The notes below the pieces were generated by a model, which had not been told where the DNA came from, did no database searches, and was given only the letters and a program-made list of their open reading frames with translations. A stretch of 15,116 bases of DNA from Acidimicrobiaceae bacterium (GTDB lineage: Bacteria; Actinomycetota; Acidimicrobiia; Acidimicrobiales; RAAP-2): NCBI GenBank assembly GCA_003133005.1, contig PKZI01000167.1, positions 1 through 15,116 on the forward strand, read 5' to 3'. The translations under genes and the position numbers were made by a program. Positions 1 to 5,987 of this stretch are shown piece by piece (positions within the stretch are counted from its first letter, which is position 1; every line of letters begins with the position of its first letter).

Positions 1-191
1 GCTTCACCGGTGAAGCCGTCGTCGAGTCCCGCCATTATGTGCAGCAACGACGATTTACCTGATCCGTTCGCCCCAATGACGCCAATCTTTGCCCCAGGAT
101 AAAACGACAGGTTGATTCCCCTCAGGACCTCGCGGTCGGGCGGATAGAAGCGCCGGAGATCGCGCATGGTGAAGATGAACTGGGCAGCCAT
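1..191 (-). CDS. ettA: ABC-F ATPase, EttA-like (5' part only, cut by window edge)
   Basis: Only the first 63 residues are visible; the rest lies beyond base 1. The N-terminus [19 protein letters not shown] is followed by a beta strand with PGAKIGVIG, a Walker A motif GANGSGKSS at residues 40-48, then [15 protein letters not shown]. The AQF-x-x-TM opening, the PGAKIGV stretch and IMAG-D are typical of EttA, the energy-dependent translational throttle, a soluble ABC-F protein that binds the ribosomal E site and gates early elongation according to ATP/ADP ratio. ABC-F proteins have no membrane domain, which fits the lack of a transporter subunit beside it. The ATG at 191-189 is preceded by GGAGG only two bases upstream, an unusually short spacing, but the start matches the family N-terminus. 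It diverges from the exporter gene. Family call is firm; the exact ABC-F subgroup is inferred from the N-terminus alone. Confidence 0.85.
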   Translation of the reverse strand, partial: MAAQFIFTMRDLRRFYPPDREVLRGINLSFYPGAKIGVIGANGSGKSSLLHIMAGLDDGFTGE

Positions 192-234
192 TACCTCCAG
201 TGTTACCTAAAGTCGAGGACCGACGCGAGATAAC

Positions 235-264
235 GTGGCACCGCAAAAAGGTCACGATTACAAT
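235..264 (+). promoter_or_regulatory. Candidate promoter of the exporter gene, leaderless type
   Basis: A -10-like hexamer TACAAT lies at 259-264 (5 of 6 to TATAAT) and a -35-like GTGGCA at 235-240 (4 of 6 to TTGACA), 18 bases apart. The expected transcription start, seven bases after the -10, is base 271, the A of the ATG. This predicts a leaderless mRNA, which is common in actinobacteria, and explains why no ribosome binding site precedes that ATG. It also argues against the GTG at 235 as start, because that codon would lie in the -35 element. Inferred from sequence only. Confidence 0.5.
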
Positions 265-270
265 TGTCGA

Positions 271-1695
271 ATGTCAACCAAGCTCCGGGCACCTGAACGC
301 GTCGCGCCCGACTGGATAATCCTGACCATTGCGTGCCTCGCGCAATTCATGGTCGTGCTCGACGTGTCGATTGTGAACGTCGCACTTCCGCGAATGGGTC
401 ACGATTTGCACTTCAGCGTCTCGAGCGCACAGTGGGTGGTCAACGCCTACGTGCTGACATTTGCGGGCTTTTTACTTCTCGGAGGACGCGCGGCGGACAT
501 CTTTGGTCGACGTCGTGTCTATATGACGGGCATCGCGATTTTCACGCTCGCGAGTATTGGTGCGGGATTTGCGCACACGGGTTCGCAAATGGTCGCCATT
601 CGTGCGGTCCAGGGCATCGGCGGCGCAATCCTTTCGCCCGCGACGCTGACGATCATCGTCACGACCTTCCACGGTCCTCGCCTGCCGAAGGCCATTGGAG
701 CGTGGAGCGCAGTCGCGGGTGCGGGAGGTGCGGTCGGTGGATTGCTCGGCGGCATACTCACGGGACTCGCCTCGTGGCGTTGGGTCTTTTTCATCAACGT
801 CCCTTTTGGCATCATCGCGTCGATCACTGCTGCGCTGTATTTACGCGAACTCCGAAATCGAGACGCTGAGGTAAAACTCGACGTCACGGGTGCGGTGCTC
901 GTCACCGGGGCGCTGGGTTCCATTATCTACGGCGTCGTCAATACGACGACCCGCGGTTGGGGATCCTCGTTCACGCTTTCGTGGTTTCTCGCAGGCGCGA
1001 TATTGCTCGTCTCATTTCTCTTTTGGGAATCGAGGGTCGCGTCGCATCCCCTTGTGCCCTTTCGAATTTTTGCGTCTCGCGCCCTCACCTCGGCGAACGT
1101 GGTGATGTTCCTCGTCGGCGGGGCGTTCTTTGCGATGTGGTACTTCCTCACCTATTACTTCCAGTTGATCCTCCATTACGGACCCGTCAAGGCGGGCTTT
1201 GCCTTCTTACCCATGGCGCTCGGCATCATCACTGGCGCGCAGATCAGCTCGAGGATCATGGCGAAAACTGGTGCACGACCAATATTGATGGTCGGCACGA
1301 CGATCGCGACTCTCGGGTTCCTCTGGATTTCACTCATCAAAGTCGACAGTTCCTACTTTGGCTCGGTCTTCTTCCCTGCAACCCTTTGCGCCTTTGCCAT
1401 GGGACTGCTCTTTTCGCCGCTCGCGAACAGCGCCACTTCAGGAGTCGACCGAGCGGAGGCGGGTCTTGCCTCGGGCGTTCTTAACACGTCGCGTCAAGTC
1501 GGAGGATCACTCGCCCTGGCGGTACTCGCCACGATCGCCGCTGACCGAAGTGCGACCTTTCTTCACCCGACTTCGAGCGAAGCGCTCGTGAGCGGTTACC
1601 AGCGAACGTTTCAGGTCTCGGCGTTGATTACCTTTGTTGCGCTACTCGCGAGCTTCGCCGTGCCGCAGATGACGAACCGCGCCGTGAAACACTGA
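271..1695 (+). CDS. MFS drug exporter, DHA2 (EmrB/QacA) family, 14 helices
   Basis: The 474-residue integral membrane protein has the marks of a proton-driven 14-helix DHA2 exporter. These are motif D1 LDVSIVNVALP (residues 30-40) in helix 1, motif A GRAADIFGRRR (72-82) in the loop after helix 2, RAVQGIGGAI in helix 4, and a glycine-rich motif C region AGAGGAVGGLLGG in helix 5, which marks exporters (antiporters). SWRWVFFINVPFG is the usual loop before helix 6. Full family length, no break. I chose ATG 271 over the in-frame GTG at 235 because the family N-terminus begins shortly before helix 1 and a good -10 box is placed for a start at 271. Substrate cannot be told from sequence; efflux of a toxic hydrophobic compound is the usual role. 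It probably does not belong to the nucleoside system: it has its own promoter and a 230-base gap follows. Confidence 0.9.
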   Translation: MSTKLRAPERVAPDWIILTIACLAQFMVVLDVSIVNVALPRMGHDLHFSVSSAQWVVNAYVLTFAGFLLLGGRAADIFGRRRVYMTGIAIFTLASIGAGFAHTGSQMVAIRAVQGIGGAILSPATLTIIVTTFHGPRLPKAIGAWSAVAGAGGAVGGLLGGILTGLASWRWVFFINVPFGIIASITAALYLRELRNRDAEVKLDVTGAVLVTGALGSIIYGVVNTTTRGWGSSFTLSWFLAGAILLVSFLFWESRVASHPLVPFRIFASRALTSANVVMFLVGGAFFAMWYFLTYYFQLILHYGPVKAGFAFLPMALGIITGAQISSRIMAKTGARPILMVGTTIATLGFLWISLIKVDSSYFGSVFFPATLCAFAMGLLFSPLANSATSGVDRAEAGLASGVLNTSRQVGGSLALAVLATIAADRSATFLHPTSSEALVSGYQRTFQVSALITFVALLASFAVPQMTNRAVKH

Positions 1696-1707
1696 CCACT
1701 TTGGTCA
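1693..1707 (+). repeat. Perfect 6-bp dyad across the exporter stop codon
   Basis: TGACCA (1693-1698) and TGGTCA (1702-1707) are perfect inverted repeats around a 3-base centre CTT; the stop codon TGA is the first three bases of the left arm. As RNA this is a short hairpin with a minimal loop, followed by TATTTCC rather than a run of T, so it would be a weak terminator at best. As DNA it could be an operator half-pair. TTGGTC recurs in the palindrome at 1731-1741. Confidence 0.35.
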
Positions 1708-1730
1708 TATTTCCGCGAGGCAGATTCACT

Positions 1731-1741
1731 ATTGGTCCAAT
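1731..1741 (+). repeat. Perfect 11-base palindrome
   Basis: ATTGG-T-CCAAT is a perfect palindrome with a single central base, 23 bases after the dyad at the exporter stop, and shares TTGGTC with it. It may be a protein-binding site in the region upstream of the nucleoside transporter operon. No regulator gene is nearby to test the idea. Confidence 0.3.
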
Positions 1742-1784
1742 ACCCTCGAAAACGCAACGTAGCGGAATTCCCAAGGGTAGAGGA

Positions 1785-1925
1785 AACACTTAACCCTGAC
1801 GAAATCAGAACCAAAGCTGACTGACAAGTGTTCGGCTAGTGTCAGGGTCACAACGGGTTCGGTGTGTGAAAAATGCGTGATTGTTTCTTCACTAACCGGC
1901 CCCTTAATCATTTCCGGAGGGAAGA
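1785..1925 (+). promoter_or_regulatory. Possible structured mRNA leader of the nucleoside importer operon
   Basis: Several complementary segments lie between the exporter and the binding protein. AACACTT (1785-1791) matches AAGTGTT (1826-1832). CCCTGAC (1794-1800) matches GTCAGGG (1841-1847). These two pairings cross, which is the topology of a pseudoknot. CTGACA (1821-1826) also matches TGTCAG (1840-1845), in competition with both. Downstream, TTCTTC (1885-1890) can pair with GAAGAA (1921-1926), nested with CCGG (1896-1899) and CCGG (1914-1917), covering part of the GGAGG ribosome binding site and the first base of the start codon. I do not recognise a known riboswitch class. No convincing promoter was found; TAGTGT at 1837-1842 is a weak -10-like word that would put the start of RNA inside the element. 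Seen as complementarity only; function is inferred. Confidence 0.3.
1916..1920 (+). promoter_or_regulatory. Strong ribosome binding site of the binding protein
   Basis: GGAGG five bases before the ATG at 1926. It is the clearest Shine-Dalgarno site in the window and suits a binding protein made in excess over its permease. Most other starts here rely on overlaps or appear leaderless. Confidence 0.8.
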
Positions 1926-3098
1926 ATGAATAGAGGCATTAAGTTTTGGGGCACTCGTCGTTTCGCCCCGTCAGCAGTTGCAGTTGTACTCGTGTTAATG
2001 GGTACCTCCGTCGTCGCGGGTGCGTCAACGAGATCAGCGCACGTGACGTACGGCAAGACCCTGGCGTGTGAGGTCACCGACACCGGTGGTATCAACGACA
2101 AGTCGTTCAACGCTTCGGCGTACCTTGGTCTCCAAGAGGCCGCAAAGGTGAGTCCCAACATCTCCCAGTCAGTCATCTCGACGCCCTCAACCGGCACCGA
2201 GTCGAACTACGACTCCGAGATTGCTTCGTTCGTCTCTGAGAAGTGCGACATCATCATCACTGTCGGCTTCTTGATGTCCGACGCCACGTGGAACGCCGCG
2301 GTCAACAACCCGTCGATTCACTTCGCCCAGGTGGACAACGGCGACACCAGCCCAGGTAACGACGGCATCGCGATTGCGCCCTTCACAGGAACGGCCCCTG
2401 GCAACAACATTCTCGGACTCACCTATGAGACCCAGCAGGACGCGTTCCTCGGTGGCTACGAGGCCGCGGCCTACGCGGCCTTGAAGAACCCGAAGGCCCC
2501 GAAGGTCGCCACCTACGGTGGTGAGCAGTTCTCGTCGGTCACTGACTACATGGACGGCTTCTATGACGGAGTGCAGTATTTCAACTCCAAAATGAAGAAG
2601 AACGTGCAGGTCCTCGGATGGAACGAGAAGACTCAGAAGGGTACCTTCATTGGAAGCTTCTCTGACACCGCGACCGCGCGAGCTGACTCAGTCGCCTTCC
2701 TTGGCCAAGGTGCCACGACCATCTTCCCCGTTGCGGGCAACGACGGTCTCGGTACGACCTCAGCGGTACGTACGTGGAACGCCGCGCACAAGCTGAAGGC
2801 GAACGTGGAGTGGGTCGACACTGACGGATGCGTCTCAGACGCCGCGGACTGCAACCTGTTCCTGAACTCAGTCACCAAGGGTGTGACCGCATCGGTGAAG
2901 GCTGCCGTGTTGGACCAGGCGTCGGGCACCTTCGCCGGCGGTGACTACATCGGCACGCTCGCCAACGGCGGCGCCGCGTTCGTCCAGGACCCCGAGAGCG
3001 CGATGGCGAAGCAACTACCGAAGTCAGTGATCAGCGCTGTTGCGACGATCACTAAGGGCATCGAGAGTGGCAGCATCAAGGTACCCGTCGGCGGCTGA
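1926..3098 (+). CDS. BMP-family nucleoside-binding protein of ABC importer
   Basis: The 390-residue protein belongs to the basic membrane protein (PnrA/Bmp, BmpA of nucleoside ABC systems) family, which binds purine and pyrimidine nucleosides outside the cell and delivers them to the permease. Visible hallmarks are a first strand and loop with EVTDTGGINDKSFN (from residue 49), then DIIITVGFLM, HFAQVDNGDT, NNILGLTYETQQDAFLGGYEAA, ATYGGEQFSSVTDYMDGFYDG, IFPVAGNDG, and a C-terminal GDYIGTLANGG with SGSIKVPVGG at the end. The N-terminus is a Sec signal: basic residues, a hydrophobic stretch at 14-31 and a likely AGA cleavage site at 31-33. It has no lipobox cysteine, although most BMP proteins are lipoproteins. 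Four cysteines (48, 107, 302, 309) remain. Ligand range cannot be read from sequence; the downstream enzymes suggest a wide set of ribo- and deoxyribonucleosides. Confidence 0.92.
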   Translation: MNRGIKFWGTRRFAPSAVAVVLVLMGTSVVAGASTRSAHVTYGKTLACEVTDTGGINDKSFNASAYLGLQEAAKVSPNISQSVISTPSTGTESNYDSEIASFVSEKCDIIITVGFLMSDATWNAAVNNPSIHFAQVDNGDTSPGNDGIAIAPFTGTAPGNNILGLTYETQQDAFLGGYEAAAYAALKNPKAPKVATYGGEQFSSVTDYMDGFYDGVQYFNSKMKKNVQVLGWNEKTQKGTFIGSFSDTATARADSVAFLGQGATTIFPVAGNDGLGTTSAVRTWNAAHKLKANVEWVDTDGCVSDAADCNLFLNSVTKGVTASVKAAVLDQASGTFAGGDYIGTLANGGAAFVQDPESAMAKQLPKSVISAVATITKGIESGSIKVPVGG

Positions 3099-3125
3099 TA
3101 GCGCTTCCGAGTTGTAATTCAGAGC

Positions 3126-3159
3126 ACGAGGGGCTGAGCCACACGGCTCAGCCCCTCGT
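3126..3159 (+). terminator. 15-bp perfect hairpin between binding protein and ATPase genes
   Basis: Bases 3126-3140 and 3145-3159 are perfect inverted repeats (15 bp, mostly GC) around the loop ACAC, starting 28 bases after the binding-protein stop and ending 30 bases before the ATPase start. The following bases are AGTTTCG, so the usual run of T is nearly absent. In actinobacteria such hairpins can still terminate transcription. Since the next gene is the partner ATPase, partial termination, or protection of the upstream mRNA from 3' decay, is the likely purpose; both would give more binding protein than membrane complex. The hairpin is certain, its role inferred. Confidence 0.75.
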
Positions 3160-3189
3160 AGTTTCGATAAAACTGACAACGGACTGAAG

Positions 3190-4710
3190 ATGAAACTTGA
3201 GTTACGCGGTATCACCAAACGGTTCGGTTCGCTGACCGCCAACAACAACGTGAACCTGGTCGTCAATCCTGGCGAGATTCACTGTTTGCTCGGCGAGAAC
3301 GGAGCCGGAAAATCAACACTGATGAATATCCTTTATGGCCTCATCACGCCTGACGAGGGACAGATACTCATCGATGACGAAGTCGTCACCATCGTCGATC
3401 CGAAGGACGCCGTCAACCACGGCATTGGCATGGTCCACCAGCACTTCATGCTCATTCCCGTCTTCAGTATCGCCGATAACGTGATCCTCGGCTCCGAGCC
3501 CCTCAAGCCCTGGCCGGTGATCGATTACAAAGCGGCGACCAGCCGTTTGATCGAACTGGCCAATGAATACGACTTCGAGATCGACGATCCTCAGGCGACC
3601 GTTGAGGACCTACCAATCGGGGCACAACAGCGCGTGGAGATCCTAAAGGCGCTGAGCCACGAAGCGTCAGTGCTTATCCTCGACGAACCGACCGCCGTGC
3701 TCACGCCCCAAGAGACTGACGCCTTCATGGTAATCCTGCGCTCGCTCAAGGCGAGCGGGAAGTCCATCATCTTCATTACTCACAAGCTTCGCGAGGTTCT
3801 CGCAATCGCGGACGTCATCACGGTGATGCGCCTCGGTGAGGTCGTTGGCGTCACCACACCCAAGGAGACCGACGAACGCGGACTCGCAGCGATGATGGTG
3901 GGGCGCGACGTCAACTTCGTCGTCGAAAAACTTCCCGCCTCAATCGGCGACGTCGTGCTAAAAGTCGAGAACCTCTACGTCGAGGACAGCCGGGGTTTAA
4001 CCAGCGTCAAAGACGTTTCCTTCGAGGTCCGCGCTGGCGAGATACTCGCCGTCGCCGGTGTACAAGGTAACGGTCAGACCGAACTGGTCGAGGCGTTGAC
4101 CGGCATGCGTCACCCGTCGTCGGGCCACGTCACCCTCAACGGCGTCGACCTCGCCGGAGAGAGTGTGCGTCGCTTCTTGAACGCTGGCGTCGGCCACGTC
4201 CCCGAGGACCGCCAGCGCTATGGTCTCATCCCGAGTCTGTCCATATCGGACAACTTGGTACTGGACCAACTCGACGATCCCCGTTTTCGTCGCCGTTTCG
4301 GACGCGATCTCAAGGCGATAAAGGCCAACGGTATCCAGAAGCGAGAATCGTTCGACATCCGTTCCCAGAGCGAGGAGTCGCCGGTCGGCGCGTTATCCGG
4401 AGGCAATCAGCAAAAGGTCGTCATGGCCCGCGAGCTCTCGCGCGAACTAAAAGTCCTGATCTGCTCGCAGCCCACGCGCGGTCTGGACGTCGGATCCATC
4501 GAATTCATGCACCGCCAGATCGTCGACATTCGCGACTCGGGCGTCGCGGTCATCATCGTCTCGAGTGAACTTGACGAGGTGGTTGCTCTCGGAGACCGCA
4601 TTGCCGTTCTCTACGATGGCGAGATTCAAGACATTGTCCCTCCCACGGCGAGTCGCGAGGATCTCGGCCTCTTGATGGCCGGCGCGGGCAAGGCCAAGGT
4701 GAACGCGTGA
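3190..4710 (+). CDS. Nucleoside ABC importer, double ATPase subunit
   Basis: The 506-residue cytoplasmic protein carries two ABC cassettes in one chain, as in NupA/YufO and RbsA-type carbohydrate and nucleoside importers. Cassette 1 has Walker A GENGAGKST (35-43), a weakened signature LPIGAQQ (141-147), Walker B VLILDEP with D165 and E166, and H-loop H198. Cassette 2 has a degenerate Walker A GVQGNGQTE (290-298, Gln for the Lys at 296), an intact signature LSGGNQQ (402-408), Walker B VLICSQPTRGLD with Ser-Gln (426-427) for Asp-Glu, and Ser instead of the H-loop His. Only one composite ATP site should hydrolyse; the same asymmetry is known in this family. The ATG at 3190 has a weak GGA six bases upstream. 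The stop overlaps the next start by four bases (GTGA), so ATPase and permease synthesis are coupled. Confidence 0.95.
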   Translation: MKLELRGITKRFGSLTANNNVNLVVNPGEIHCLLGENGAGKSTLMNILYGLITPDEGQILIDDEVVTIVDPKDAVNHGIGMVHQHFMLIPVFSIADNVILGSEPLKPWPVIDYKAATSRLIELANEYDFEIDDPQATVEDLPIGAQQRVEILKALSHEASVLILDEPTAVLTPQETDAFMVILRSLKASGKSIIFITHKLREVLAIADVITVMRLGEVVGVTTPKETDERGLAAMMVGRDVNFVVEKLPASIGDVVLKVENLYVEDSRGLTSVKDVSFEVRAGEILAVAGVQGNGQTELVEALTGMRHPSSGHVTLNGVDLAGESVRRFLNAGVGHVPEDRQRYGLIPSLSISDNLVLDQLDDPRFRRRFGRDLKAIKANGIQKRESFDIRSQSEESPVGALSGGNQQKVVMARELSRELKVLICSQPTRGLDVGSIEFMHRQIVDIRDSGVAVIIVSSELDEVVALGDRIAVLYDGEIQDIVPPTASREDLGLLMAGAGKAKVNA

Positions 4711-5987
4711 GCGCCACAACTACCGAACCCGCGACCGCGGAACCGCCGCGCCTCGACGCTTTCTTACGCTTCGTCGTGCGCGCGCGACAAGCGAACATGT
4801 TCCTCGTGTTGGTCCTGGCGCTCTTCGTGGGACTCGTGTTTGGCGGCATCATGATCATCGTCACACAACCCACGCTGCTGACCTCGTGGTCGCACTTCTT
4901 CTCACACCCCGGCGGCACCATTGCGAGCAGTTTCAATACTGTCTGGTTCGCCTATGAGGAGCTCTTCCAAGGCGCGGTCGTGAACTTCCACTCGTTGCGG
5001 CTCCTGATTGATGATCCCTCCAAAGTCACACTCGCGACCGCGCTGATCCCACTCTCGGGCACCTTGACCTACGCGACGCCGTTGATCGTCGCCGGACTCG
5101 GACTCGCGATTGGATTTCGTAGCTCGCTGTTCAATATCGGCGGTCAGGGTCAGGTGATTCTCGGCGGCGTGCTCGCGCTGCTCGTCGGTTTCTCCTTCCA
5201 CCTGACGCCGGTGCTGCAAGTTCCCCTCGAGATGATCGCTGCAATCGGCGGCGGCGCGCTGCTCGCAGGATTCGCGGGAGTGCTCAAGGCCTACACGGGC
5301 GCTCACGAAGTGATCGTCACGATGATGAGTAACTACACGATGATCGCCGTCCTCGGGTACCTCCTGATCCAACCGCTCTTCGCTCGGCCCGGCGTTCTTG
5401 ACGGCGCCTCCAAGGCCGTGGGTGTGTCCGGCCAGCTCCCGTATTTCTTCTCCCACCTCAACGCTGCGCTTCTACTCAACGTCGGCTTCATCATCGCCCT
5501 AGTCGCGGTCTTCGCGGTGCAGTGGTTCTTTACTCGCTCCAAGACCGGCTTCGAACTGTTGATGGTCGGCCAGAATCCCGACGCCGCGCGCGTCGCGGGC
5601 ATCTACTCGAAGCGCTCCATCATCATCTGTCTCGCGCTCGCGGGAGGCTTGCTCGGTCTTGCGGGAATGCTCGAGCTCACCGGCGTTGACCACTTTGTCA
5701 CACCGAACTTCGGTGGTTCCTATGGCTTTGACGCCATCACCGTTGCGCTGTTAGGTCGAAACAAGCCCTGGGGCGTGTTCTTCGCGGCGATCTTTTTTGG
5801 CGCGATGTTCACCGGCGGCGAAGCGATGCAGGCATTCACGCCGACGAATATCCAGTTCTCGCTCGCCGACGTCATCCAGGCCGTGGTCGTCTTTTGCGTG
5901 GCCACACCGGCGCTGCTGGTCGAGGTCTTTCATCTTCGCGGCGGCTCTCGTCTCATGAACAGCACCTACGCGGGAGGTTGGGTCTGA
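4707..5987 (+). CDS. Nucleoside ABC importer permease 1 (NupP/YufP type)
   Basis: The 426-residue integral membrane protein is of the BPD_transp_2 (RbsC/LivH-like) class. A cytoplasmic N-terminus of about 30 residues (to RARQAN) leads into the first membrane helix. After a long extracytoplasmic stretch come the family segments GLGLAIGFRSSLFNIGGQGQ, GAHEVIVTMMSNYTMI, the coupling region TGFELLMVGQNPDAARVAGI, and SYGFDAITVALLGRNKPWGV near the C-terminus. FNIGGQGQ and the GxNPxAARxAGI-type coupling loop, which contacts the ATPase, are diagnostic. The start is the GTG at 4707, inside the ATPase stop (GTGA overlap); the stop TGA at 5985-5987 shares one base with the next ATG. It should form a heterodimer channel with permease 2. 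Confidence 0.93.
   Translation: MSATTTEPATAEPPRLDAFLRFVVRARQANMFLVLVLALFVGLVFGGIMIIVTQPTLLTSWSHFFSHPGGTIASSFNTVWFAYEELFQGAVVNFHSLRLLIDDPSKVTLATALIPLSGTLTYATPLIVAGLGLAIGFRSSLFNIGGQGQVILGGVLALLVGFSFHLTPVLQVPLEMIAAIGGGALLAGFAGVLKAYTGAHEVIVTMMSNYTMIAVLGYLLIQPLFARPGVLDGASKAVGVSGQLPYFFSHLNAALLLNVGFIIALVAVFAVQWFFTRSKTGFELLMVGQNPDAARVAGIYSKRSIIICLALAGGLLGLAGMLELTGVDHFVTPNFGGSYGFDAITVALLGRNKPWGVFFAAIFFGAMFTGGEAMQAFTPTNIQFSLADVIQAVVVFCVATPALLVEVFHLRGGSRLMNSTYAGGWV

Noticed and set aside
271..1695. Exporter as part of the nucleoside system
   Set aside because: DHA2 exporters have a different fold and direction from nucleoside importers, and the gene has its own promoter and a 230-base gap before the importer operon.
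1696..1925. Known purine, preQ1 or 2'-deoxyguanosine riboswitch
   Set aside because: I could not fit the conserved core bases or helix layout of any of these classes, so only an unclassified structured leader is proposed.
1953..1964. TRRF near the N-terminus of the binding protein as a Tat signal
   Set aside because: The residues after the two arginines do not follow the x-F-L-K pattern and the hydrophobic region looks like a normal Sec signal.
2064..2072. LAC at residues 46-48 of the binding protein as a lipobox
   Set aside because: It lies after the likely signal cleavage site and inside the first core strand that leads into the conserved TDTGGINDKSFN, so cutting there would remove part of the fold.
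4902..5456. Long minus-strand open frame opposite permease 1, and similar long frames opposite other genes (for example 7742-8215, 8471-9175, 12669-13166)
   Set aside because: They are shadows of real genes in GC-rich sequence, with biased Arg/Ser/His-rich translations and no recognisable motifs.
5894..5986. Upstream extension of permease 2 to 5894
   Set aside because: The extension lies wholly inside permease 1 in another frame and gives an arginine- and serine-rich sequence, while the ATG at 5987 has a good ribosome binding site and a TGATG overlap.
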